From Branchinecta lynchi (Eukaryota; Arthropoda; Branchiopoda; Anostraca; Branchinectidae), in the NCBI GenBank assembly GCA_023053575.1, contig JAKZAP010000014.1, positions 13,542,938 to 13,606,937 on the forward strand: a DNA stretch of 64,000 nucleotides, in the 5' to 3' direction. This document shows, in pieces, positions 56,821 to 64,000 of this stretch; the first letter of the stretch is position 1; every line of letters begins with the position of its first letter. The notes beneath the pieces are model-generated. The model worked only from the letters and a program-made list of their open reading frames with translations. It was not told the DNA's origin and did not search any database. Made by a program: the position numbers and the translations under genes.

Positions 56821-58287
56821 CTATGAACCTTGGCCTAACAAATACTTTTTCAATTTATTTTTAAATAGCCCCAGGTGCTCAGCCGCCCGAATGCTCTCCG
56901 GAACAGAGTTCCACACATTAGGCCCTGAAAATCTAGTAGGGAAGCCGGCCCTGGTTCCACTTCTGTGCGGGACAACGAAGTCACTAGCATGACGTGTTTC
57001 ATAATGATGCAAAGATCTATTGTCACTAAAATAATCACGAAAAACCTCTGGACTTGCATCACTCCAACATTGATAAGCAAAAATTCCGACTTGGTACTCC
57101 CGCAGCTGTCCTACATTAAGCACTTGCAATTTTTTGAAACAAGCTGCAGTGTTGTGTGCACCTTCGACATATCCACCAATAAGACGCATCGCTTTATTTT
57201 GAAGAATCTGAACACGTTTAAAATTCACATAAAAATTGCTTGCCCATAACATGCAGCCATACGAAATATATGGGTGAATCAAAGCGTGGTATAAAAGCAA
57301 TAAAATTCTCGGAGGTAAAAAATTTTTGAAACGTCGAATTGCTCCCAGACCACGGGCAACCTTTGTTGCAACAACATCGCTGTGGCGTTTCCACGAAAGA
57401 TTACAATCAATGTAAAAACCTAAATAACGGATTTCCTGAACCTGAACTACAGGCTTATTATCAAACAGAATTCTACCATTAATATCACTGGGCTTACCAA
57501 CTCTAGAATATAAAATAAAATTAGTCTTAGCAACGTTTACTGATAACAAACTCAATCTAGTAAATACGGAGAAATTTCTCAGGACACCATTCACTTTCAA
57601 CACAAGACTATCCAAACAACGACTAGAAAACGTGACTGCAGTGTCATCAGCGAACGACGTTAAGCAACAATCCGGAAGATAAAACCTCATGCTATCTACG
57701 TAAACCAGATAAAGAAGTGGACCAAGGACCGACCCCTGCGGCACACCACACGACACTCGATAAGGGGAAGAAAAAACATCATCAATCATCACTTTAATAG
57801 ACCTCCCGCACAAATAACTTTCAAACCACTTCAGACTCACTCCTTTAATACCCAAGCATTCTAGCCTTTGCAATAAAATTCTAAAATCTACCGTGTCAAA
57901 TGCTTTCCTAAAATCAAAAAATACTGTTAGGGGGATCTCACCTTTTTCTAAACAATTATTTACAAAATCAACAAGATGAATAGCAGCATGACTAGTAGAG
58001 TGACCTTTTCTAAACCCGAATTGGGTGTCACTGAGTAAGCTGTGTTTCGTGAGATGGTCATATAGACGACGATGAATCACTTTTTCCAAAATTTTTGAAA
58101 GTAGAGGCAGTATCGAGATTGGTCTCCAATTACCGGCATCTGACCTGGCACCCCCTTTATAAAGTGGGATAACTTTAGCTTGCTTCAGCGCTTCTGGAAA
58201 GGTCCCTGTTTCCAGAGACAGGTTAATAATATGAAGGATACATGGTAGTATATACATCATCACAGCTTTAAAAGTTCTAAGATTCAC
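56821..58287 (-). CDS. LINE ORF2, reverse transcriptase part
   Basis: The stretch of 488 codons begins at a downstream Met; the real frame continues upstream through SNSAGIDGVNLRTF, so it is the second half of one ORF2. RT motifs include KVIPLYKGG, NWRPISILPLLSKILEKV, QFGFRKGHST, FFDFRKAFDTV (catalytic Asp at residue 125), GVPQGSVLGPLL (181-192) and FADD (212-215, two catalytic Asp). The thumb region has EIRYLGFYID. The C-terminus has ETRHASDFVVPHRSG and GPNVWNSVPESIRAAEH, common in CR1/jockey-like LINEs. There is no RNase H domain. The protein would copy LINE RNA at the nicked target. All catalytic residues seen are intact. Confidence 0.93.
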   Translation of the reverse strand: MNLRTFKAVMMYILPCILHIINLSLETGTFPEALKQAKVIPLYKGGARSDAGNWRPISILPLLSKILEKVIHRRLYDHLTKHSLLSDTQFGFRKGHSTSHAAIHLVDFVNNCLEKGEIPLTVFFDFRKAFDTVDFRILLQRLECLGIKGVSLKWFESYLCGRSIKVMIDDVFSSPYRVSCGVPQGSVLGPLLYLVYVDSMRFYLPDCCLTSFADDTAVTFSSRCLDSLVLKVNGVLRNFSVFTRLSLLSVNVAKTNFILYSRVGKPSDINGRILFDNKPVVQVQEIRYLGFYIDCNLSWKRHSDVVATKVARGLGAIRRFKNFLPPRILLLLYHALIHPYISYGCMLWASNFYVNFKRVQILQNKAMRLIGGYVEGAHNTAACFKKLQVLNVGQLREYQVGIFAYQCWSDASPEVFRDYFSDNRSLHHYETRHASDFVVPHRSGTRAGFPTRFSGPNVWNSVPESIRAAEHLGLFKNKLKKYLLGQGS

Positions 58288-59836
58288 GCCATCTATCCCA
58301 GCAGAATTCGATTTTATGTTTTTTCACTATCTTAACCACTTCATCATTTGTACACTTTTCAAATTGGAACTCAACACTGTCACCACGAGAGTCCTCGAAT
58401 TCCTCACTGAGAACATTTACCCTGTCACACCTTACACTCTCTTGAACCGACAAGCCAATTTGAGAATAAAACTGGCCAAAATGATTCGCGACTACATTTT
58501 TATCACTCACAGAACTTCCGTTTATATCAATGCATGGCGACTGGCTACTTTTCTGATTTCCCATGAATTCATTAATAACTTGCCATGTGGCTCTTGTATC
58601 TCCCTTATTATCAGAAAACTTTTCTTCGAAATACTTCTTCTTTGCTTGCCTTCTCATACTGTTCACCTTATTTCTCACTCGCTTGAAATCTGCAAAATCT
58701 CCGTCATCCTGACTATTCAGATATTGCTCATATAACATATTTCTGTTGTTTATCGTGTCTATTATTTCTTCCGTAATCCACGGCTTGCGGGGATCCTCCT
58801 TCTTTTGTTTTGCCAGTCGCAAGGGACATGTTTTCTCATAAATCGGTTGAAAAATGGACATGAACTGGTCATAAGCTAGAGAAGAATCATCGGAAATCTC
58901 AAGGACTGAGTCCCACTTAATACAACTCAACTCCACGGCAAAGTTATTGAGATTTTGCTTTTTCAGATCACGTGTCAGTATTTTCTTTGACGGGATACGT
59001 CCATTTTTAAGACACGTCACATGAGCAATTACCGGGAGATGGTCCGAGCCAGGATATATAATCACATCAGAACAGCTTTGACTCAAATAACTACGTCCCA
59101 CGAAAATGTTATCAATTAGGGTCGCTGAATGACTAGAAATTCGGGTGGGTACACAAGTTAAAGGGTAAAGATCATTCGAAACCATATAATTAAAAAAATC
59201 CAAATTATCACCTGAAAGTTCTAAAAGATTAAAATTAAAATCCCCCATACAAAAAAAATCCATTCTTGTAGACGAAACCAACCTCATCAACTCATCAAAA
59301 CCTGTGACAAACTCATCCAATCGAGCACTGGGCGGCTTATACACCATACTAATTAAAACTTTTTTTCTTTCAATTTCCAATTCTAAACAAAAACTTTCAA
59401 ACTTACCTTCTATCCAAACACCCAAATCCTCCCTCACCATATACCTCATATTCTTCTTAATCAAAAATCCCAAGCCTCCTCGGTTCATAGCTGATCGGTT
59501 TCTTACCTCAAAATCGTATCCTGGAAAATAATAAGCCGAGAGAGATTGGTCAGCACTCAAAAAAGTTTCACAAATACCCATAATATCAAATTTTGAAGAA
59601 GATTTCTCAATTAACTGCAGAACATCTAAATATCCTGTAGTAAGGTGGCAATTCCACGAGCAAAGACAGAGCGACATGTCTGAACTAACTTGCGACGGCA
59701 ATATATAGGAACTTTCGCGAAGAGGCTTTGAACCAATAATAGGCAAGTCATCACGTCCAATTTGTGCCTCCAAATGATCTTCAATACGGAGCGGATTACA
59801 CATAAATCTACTCAATGAAGAAAAATTACTCAACAT
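58277..59836 (-). CDS. LINE ORF2, APE-type endonuclease part
   Basis: 519 codons. The endonuclease core runs from about residue 54 to 275 with the expected residues: SWN (N62), CET (E90), Y..P (YKPP, 166-169), GDFN (198-201), TLIDNIF (239-245) and GSDHLPV (263-269, H266). This enzyme nicks target DNA to prime reverse transcription. A linker with DYDQ-less basic helices (KFKRVRNKVNSMRRQAKKKY-type) follows to residue 519. The frame ends in a stop just where KKHK should continue as KSNSAGIDGVN; skipping one base near 58313 joins it to the RT part, so a single indel probably broke ORF2. Confidence 0.92.
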   Translation of the reverse strand: MLSNFSSLSRFMCNPLRIEDHLEAQIGRDDLPIIGSKPLRESSYILPSQVSSDMSLCLCSWNCHLTTGYLDVLQLIEKSSSKFDIMGICETFLSADQSLSAYYFPGYDFEVRNRSAMNRGGLGFLIKKNMRYMVREDLGVWIEGKFESFCLELEIERKKVLISMVYKPPSARLDEFVTGFDELMRLVSSTRMDFFCMGDFNFNLLELSGDNLDFFNYMVSNDLYPLTCVPTRISSHSATLIDNIFVGRSYLSQSCSDVIIYPGSDHLPVIAHVTCLKNGRIPSKKILTRDLKKQNLNNFAVELSCIKWDSVLEISDDSSLAYDQFMSIFQPIYEKTCPLRLAKQKKEDPRKPWITEEIIDTINNRNMLYEQYLNSQDDGDFADFKRVRNKVNSMRRQAKKKYFEEKFSDNKGDTRATWQVINEFMGNQKSSQSPCIDINGSSVSDKNVVANHFGQFYSQIGLSVQESVRCDRVNVLSEEFEDSRGDSVEFQFEKCTNDEVVKIVKKHKIEFCWDRWRES

Positions 59837-59998
59837 AAATAAAAAAGTAAACTAACTTCCTTTCCCGCGAAAAAAACAAAAATTCCGCGAAAAGGCTATA
59901 AACTAATAATACGCAAATCATCACAAATGCTGAAGCAACTGAATAATACAAAGAAATAGTAATACAAATAAACACAAATAATCAACTTTTACTAAAAG

Positions 59999-61060
59999 CT
60001 AGAGGGTGTCAACAAGTGAGTGGATGCGTGTTGGGTGAATATCACCTTGCTCACGTTTGTAAACACGGCCACGATCAGTCCATACGTTCCTTACACCATA
60101 CCTGTCTCTCGCACCATCGAGAATCACTTTTCTCATTTTCGTGAGATATTCAGCGACGAATACACCCGATTTTGCCAGCTTTGATTTCGCTTTGAAAACA
60201 GTATACGCCATATCTTTCGTCGCGAATTTAACGAGAACTGGCGCAACAGGCGTAGGTGTCTGGATATTCCCCGTGGCGTTCGGAAGACTAAAACGGTACA
60301 CGGACAACACCTGTTCTTTCTGAACATGTACACCCATTCTCTTTGCTATTTCCAGAACAGCAGTACCCAGGTCAACCCCGGGGTCCTGTTTCACTCCAAA
60401 AAGCACCAAAGAATCAAGCAAACGCTCCTGATCGTAATCGTCCAACTTTTCCTCAATAGTAGCGACCCGAAGCTCTATTGACTGAATCTGGCTGTTCAGA
60501 GATGAAAACATTTTTTCAACTTTCTCAAACTTTCCGTTGTACTCTAGCGTGATCGAATCATAAATTTCCGAAACAATCAGTTCAGGGTTTAGAGTGGCTT
60601 GTTGTGATGAGCCTCCTGCTCCTGCCACGGAAGCAATTTTTTCCTGAACTTTTTTCTCGATTTCTTTAACCAGGCCAGCCTTAAGTTTTACTACTTCATC
60701 TTGTGCCAAAGTAAGCTGGTTTCGAAGTGCAGACGTTTTGCCCGAAGCAGTTGGATCAGCACCAGGGCCTTTTGTAATTTGCTTTTTCAAAAACTGACAA
60801 TAAAGATCAGGAGAAGATTCACACTCGCGGAAAGCATGATTTACGCCCTTAGCCGTACTTTTCGAAGCTTCCGAATAATTGTCATCATACGAGAGAAGAT
60901 TCGCTTCCACCACAGTCTGAAAGTCATGGGATCCGTAGCAAAATACAACGAATTTCAGTGTAGACTTTTCTTGGTTCGTAACGCTGACAATCCGTACTGG
61001 CCAAAGGGGATATCCCTTGAACTGAGCTACCGCCAAATCTCCCTTCTGAAACTGTACCAT
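59999..61060 (-). CDS. LINE ORF1 with N-terminal PWWP domain
   Basis: From the Met at 61060 (MVQFQKGD) the protein has 353 residues; the frame is open 21 codons further but that part looks like 5' UTR. Residues 4 to about 95 form a PWWP domain: GDLAVAQFKGYPLWPVRI, then FVVFCYGSHDF and a helix KGVNHAFRE. The cage positions known from LEDGF/HDGF-type domains are all aromatic here (F14, W20, Y42). A coiled coil follows (about 110-215, LRNQLTLAQDEVVKLKAGL and FEKVEKMFSSLNSQIQSIEL). The last third is the LINE ORF1 core: RRM-like SLVLFGVKQD and VLVKFATKDMAYTVFKAKSK, then EYLTKMRKVILDGARDRYG and VWTDRGRVYKRE. The domain would read methylated histone H3 lysine, and the rest would bind and multimerise on LINE RNA. 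PWWP identity is seen in the sequence; its role is inferred. Confidence 0.9.
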   Translation of the reverse strand: MVQFQKGDLAVAQFKGYPLWPVRIVSVTNQEKSTLKFVVFCYGSHDFQTVVEANLLSYDDNYSEASKSTAKGVNHAFRECESSPDLYCQFLKKQITKGPGADPTASGKTSALRNQLTLAQDEVVKLKAGLVKEIEKKVQEKIASVAGAGGSSQQATLNPELIVSEIYDSITLEYNGKFEKVEKMFSSLNSQIQSIELRVATIEEKLDDYDQERLLDSLVLFGVKQDPGVDLGTAVLEIAKRMGVHVQKEQVLSVYRFSLPNATGNIQTPTPVAPVLVKFATKDMAYTVFKAKSKLAKSGVFVAEYLTKMRKVILDGARDRYGVRNVWTDRGRVYKREQGDIHPTRIHSLVDTL

Positions 61061-61780
61061 GATGAAAATAATGATCCAGTAAATCGAAAGTTTACTTATC
61101 TTTAGTGGACAGGGCCACGTCATGCGGAGGCAGACACCCTTATGGATGGGGGCCCGGTGGAACGTGGGAGCCTGTCAGTTTTTTCCACCGTACTCCGACA
61201 TCCCAAATTGCTGCATTCAGATTATCCAAATCAAATTTATCCGTATTCAAATCACTGTCACTGCTATGACGTCAACCGCTAGCAATTACACAGCGCGCAG
61301 CAGATATGTTAACTCAGCCAGTGCTGAATGAAAACTGAATATATCTACTATCCCAGTAGATATAAGATTAATCCCAGAAGGAAATACTGCAGTTAACTTT
61401 AATCCTTATACGGAAAAACTTTTTACAGTGTAGCGTGCCTTAATTTAAAGGGTGGTTTTTGAACTTCCATTGGAGTGTTTGGTGAAGGTAGTTGAAAGTG
61501 GAATAGGCAATTTTTGTCAAGAAAAGGGGGACTTCGGGATCGGGTGGTAGTGGCTTGACCACAACTTTCCCGGTAATCGGCAGGGTATAAAGGTTCATGT
61601 TTATCTTCAGACGCTCTGAGTGAAGACGTTTTAGATACAGAAAATGGAAACAGCATGCAATGATTTAGAGGGTAGTGACTAAACTTTCCGTGGATCAGGA
61701 AGTGGATCTGTCGGAGAAAACCGCCGGACTTGAAGGAGTTAGGACATTCTCCTTAGAAATAATTTTGCATGTATGTGCAG

Positions 61781-61976
61781 GTGACACCAAAGTTGCCGTC
61801 TGGTCGAGACCAGGTGCCGAGGATCAGACTGACTACGCCCGAAGCATCACATCCGATATCCTTCTCTACCTCGAGGATTTCTTCCAAATCGAGTATCCCC
61901 TACCAAAGCAAGATATGATTGCGATTCCGGACTTTTCAGCTGGAGCCATGGAAAACTGGGGCCTGATTACATATAG
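61781..61976 (+). CDS. Gene 2 exon 6: M1 catalytic domain, GAMEN exon
   Basis: It encodes DTKVAVWSRPGAEDQTDYAR, LEDFFQIEYPLPKQDMIAIP and DFSAGAMENWGLITYR. GAMEN is the exopeptidase motif of M1 enzymes that holds the free amino end of the substrate, and Y.LPK.D..A.PDF.AGAMENWGL.TYR is diagnostic. The acceptor TGTATGTGCAG at 61780 is entered in phase 1 (G plus GT gives Gly), in agreement with exon 5. The donor is GTGAGA at 61977 and exit is phase 2. Confidence 0.97.
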
Positions 61977-63880
61977 GTGAGACGTGAATTCTGGCGAATC
62001 AATAGGAGTCGTAAACCTAGTCCCTAAACATTCGTTTGATTCTTTCCAGGCTAAATCAACACCCGTGCAACAGAAATCATGATTCTCAGTATTGCTTCCG
62101 TGAAGGATCAAGTTGATAATTCAGAAGTAGAAACTGGGTGGTCATAGCTCACCTTTTTCTTTTTCTTGTATCTTGTTAAATCACTTCCATATCAAAGGGA
62201 CCCTCGAATTGGCTCATTTGCTCGTAAAGTTTGAGTGCACGCGGAATTGTCTAGTATTCCGAACCCGAAGCGCTGCAACCCGGACGAGGTTATTCGCTAC
62301 CCGAAGCTCAGCCGGGCTGTGATCGGGGGTAGAGAGAAAAGGAGGGGGGGAGAAGAAAGATAACTGATATTTAGAAAAGTGTTTATAAGTTTTATGGTAA
62401 AATGAAGTGGAGAAGGTTGGGAAAATATCCATCTTGGCGCAGACCGTCCTGGTTAAACCGGGCCCGCGTTTCGTTTAAATGCGGGCTCTACCCTCCGATA
62501 CTTAACAACCAAGGACGGGTTCATGCGGTTTGGATTCGGAATATATTAGAAAGCAATCCAGACGATATAATGAAACGGTGCAGGCTTTCAGTTATACTTT
62601 GTTCCTGTCCACTTATGAACGCGGTCTGGACCCTTATATACATTTCATAGTGAAGAATAAATAACGATAAATACTTTCATCTACCATGTTAAATTTTCGA
62701 TTACGAACCGACCTGAAACCGTTGTGCCTGTCTATACATACTTAGCAGCCCTCTAGCCGTAGGAGTAGCTTAAAGTCTTTCTTGTGGTCTGGGAACTCAC
62801 GGTAGCAAATAAAGAACGTACCGATGATCTAGAACGTTTCGAATTAGACTTGTGTTGATAGAAAATATCAACTGATTTTTTACAGAGAACTGACCAACAA
62901 AAACAGGAAAAAAGTGATATTCTGGATTTTTCTTGATCGGCTAGTTATCCCTCTAAGATGATGTTTGAGGGATAGATGAGATTTCGTATATTTCAGTTGG
63001 ACTTCGGGCAAACCGTCTTCAGCGAAAACACAAACTAAATCATAAATTCCACCACAACACCACAGGGAAACACAATACTGTACCCACTTTGTGCTCCCCC
63101 AGACCTGTCAATTACTATAAATATCCTTTCCAGTAATACACGACCCACTAAACATGCAGCCAGTATTGTGAAGTTCGAATTCGTGAGGCGTTGAACAAGT
63201 AACTGAGCCATAAATCTAAGACATCTTTGCCATAAACCCCGTTAGGACAAACAGAGCAGAGACTATTACGCGGATCGCGCACGAATCCTGTTAGAAAATT
63301 AGCAGTGTCCAGGCCCTGGCTAGGCCAGACTGGCAGTTCTGGGGAAGAGTTTAGTTGAAGTGTTTGATAGTTAGTGGTGGTTTGGAGGAATCGGCCGATT
63401 TCTGGGTGAAAGCGTCTGCGCTTTCCAAGGCGGATAATTGTACAAACAATCAGTAAATTGTAAATATACACAGATCTCAGAAATGTAAATGTTCACAGAT
63501 TTGTACAGATACACTTTTAACACGCACATTTTATCTTTCGTTATTTTACTTTTATTTGAATGTCATTTATGGTCTGTTCGTTCCGCATTGTTTTCTTGTT
63601 GGTATTGTGGTGGATTTTATGATTTAGTATGTTTTTCGCTGAGGACCGTTTGCCGCAACTGCAACGGAAATATTCGAAATTTTATTTATAGGCTACTTCG
63701 CACATCATACTAGAGGGATAAAACTAGCTGATAAAAAACAACCGAAAATCTTGTTTTTCTATTGTTGTTTGCAATGAATGGTCAGCTTGGCTTCAAACCT
63801 TATAACAGAGATCTAGAACGGGTTCGACTTCAAGTATGAATTCGTTGGAAAATACACCTGACGACACATTTCTCTTACAG
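61977..63880 (+). other. Gene 2 intron 6
   Basis: It begins GTGAGA and ends CTCTTACAG. I recognise no element or exon in it. The open stretch 62402-62650 has no family motif, and AT-rich sequence dominates. Confidence 0.75.
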
Positions 63881-64000
63881 GGAGACAGCGGTGTTGTATC
63901 AGCCTGGTATTTCTTCAGCAAAAAATAAGCAGCGTGTTGCTGTTGTAATCGCCCACGAGTTAGCTCATCAATGGTTTGGTGACTTGGTCACTACTGACTG
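63881..64000 (+). CDS. Gene 2 exon 7 (cut by window end): M1 catalytic domain, HExxH exon
   Basis: It encodes [20 protein letters not shown] and [24 protein letters not shown] is the HExxH zinc-binding site with the catalytic Glu, and the second zinc Glu (about 18 residues on, in NE) should follow beyond the window. The acceptor TTCTCTTACAG at 63880 is entered in phase 2 (AG plus G gives Arg), completing TYRE. Exon 6 and 7 together show that gene 2 keeps the active-site motifs present here, so it is probably an active surface aminopeptidase. Confidence 0.97.

Larger units (their letters stand above)
56561..61330 (-). mobile_element. Nearly complete non-LTR retrotransposon with PWWP-ORF1
   Basis: On the minus strand the order is 5' UTR (about 61330-61061), ORF1 (61060-59999), a 160-base spacer, ORF2 (59836-56821), and a 260-base 3' UTR ending in CTGAA repeats (four copies of TTCAG on the plus strand at about 56563-56582). 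The endonuclease type, the RT type and an RRM-like ORF1 suit the CR1/jockey-like LINEs; the exact clade needs a tree. ORF1 is open and ORF2 has one frameshift, so the copy is young. It lies antisense to gene 2 in intron 5. The exact 5' end and a target duplication are not resolved. Confidence 0.88.
56378..61430. mobile_element. Mariner-type MITE, copy 4, split by other insertions
   Basis: The left half starts CACTGTAACAAAAAATC after TA (56376-56377) and resumes at CAGTATTTGCTACTGGG after a short LINE-tail insert (about 56405-56500). The right half is ATAAGATTAATCCCAG...CTTTTTACAGTG, with TA after it (61431-61432). Joined, it would match the 15026-15183 copy. The intervening 4.7 kb is the LINE. 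Confidence 0.8.
55515..61780 (+). other. Gene 2 intron 5, 6.3 kb, carrying an antisense LINE
   Basis: It begins GTTAGT and ends TGTATGTGCAG. It contains a small TIR element (55586-55883), a half foldback (56006-56256), a mariner-type MITE split by the LINE (56378-61430) and unassigned sequence to the acceptor. Confidence 0.8.

Noticed and set aside
58316..61105. Plus-strand open frames opposite the LINE
   Set aside because: They are shadows of ORF1 and ORF2 on the other strand.
1..64000. CRISPR arrays, bacterial operons or ribosome binding sites
   Set aside because: The DNA is clearly animal; the tandem repeats have no spacer structure.

Overview
This is animal nuclear DNA, most likely from an invertebrate. 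The genes are split by introns with GT/AG borders, the introns run to several kilobases, and the space between exons is filled with transposon debris, palindromic mini-elements and tandem repeats. I cannot name the species. A type II membrane aminopeptidase with a Thr/Pro stalk would suit a marine invertebrate such as a cnidarian, but that is a weak guess.

Two genes of the same family lie head to tail on the plus strand. Gene 1 enters from the left: six exons (1780-12207) encode the C-terminal part of an M1 zinc aminopeptidase (aminopeptidase N / ERAP1-C-like region) and end in a stop at 12205-12207. Gene 2 begins at 41584 with the cytosolic tail, membrane anchor and stalk. It continues through seven exons to the GAMEN exon (61781-61976) and the HExxH zinc-site exon (63881 onward), where the window ends. 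All exon junctions I propose keep the reading frame. The pair looks like a tandem aminopeptidase N cluster.

The 29 kb between the genes, and their introns, hold almost only mobile DNA. Two dispersed families dominate, called A and B here. Family A carries arrays of a roughly 125-137 bp unit and ends near GGGATCCC palindromes. Family B is G-rich on one strand and ends in a GGCACTTG/CAAGTGCC hairpin. Between them sit short DNA transposons with readable target-site duplications (TSDs): five hAT-type (8 bp), one Mutator-type (9 bp), one PIF/Harbinger-type (TTA) and a TA-flanked mariner-type family. There are also foldback elements, several 5'-truncated LINE tails, a tRNA-Thr-like gene, and two minisatellite arrays with a CACGTG E-box in every unit.

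The most notable item is a nearly complete non-LTR retrotransposon (about 56561-61330, minus strand) in intron 5 of gene 2. It landed inside a mariner-type mini-element. Its ORF1 protein begins with a clear PWWP domain whose three aromatic cage positions are all filled (Phe, Trp, Tyr), followed by a coiled coil and an RRM-like ORF1 core. Its ORF2 encodes an APE-type endonuclease and a reverse transcriptase, separated by one frameshift. A self-encoded chromatin reader on ORF1 suggests that this LINE chooses methylated-histone chromatin, similar in principle to LEDGF tethering of a retroviral integrase.
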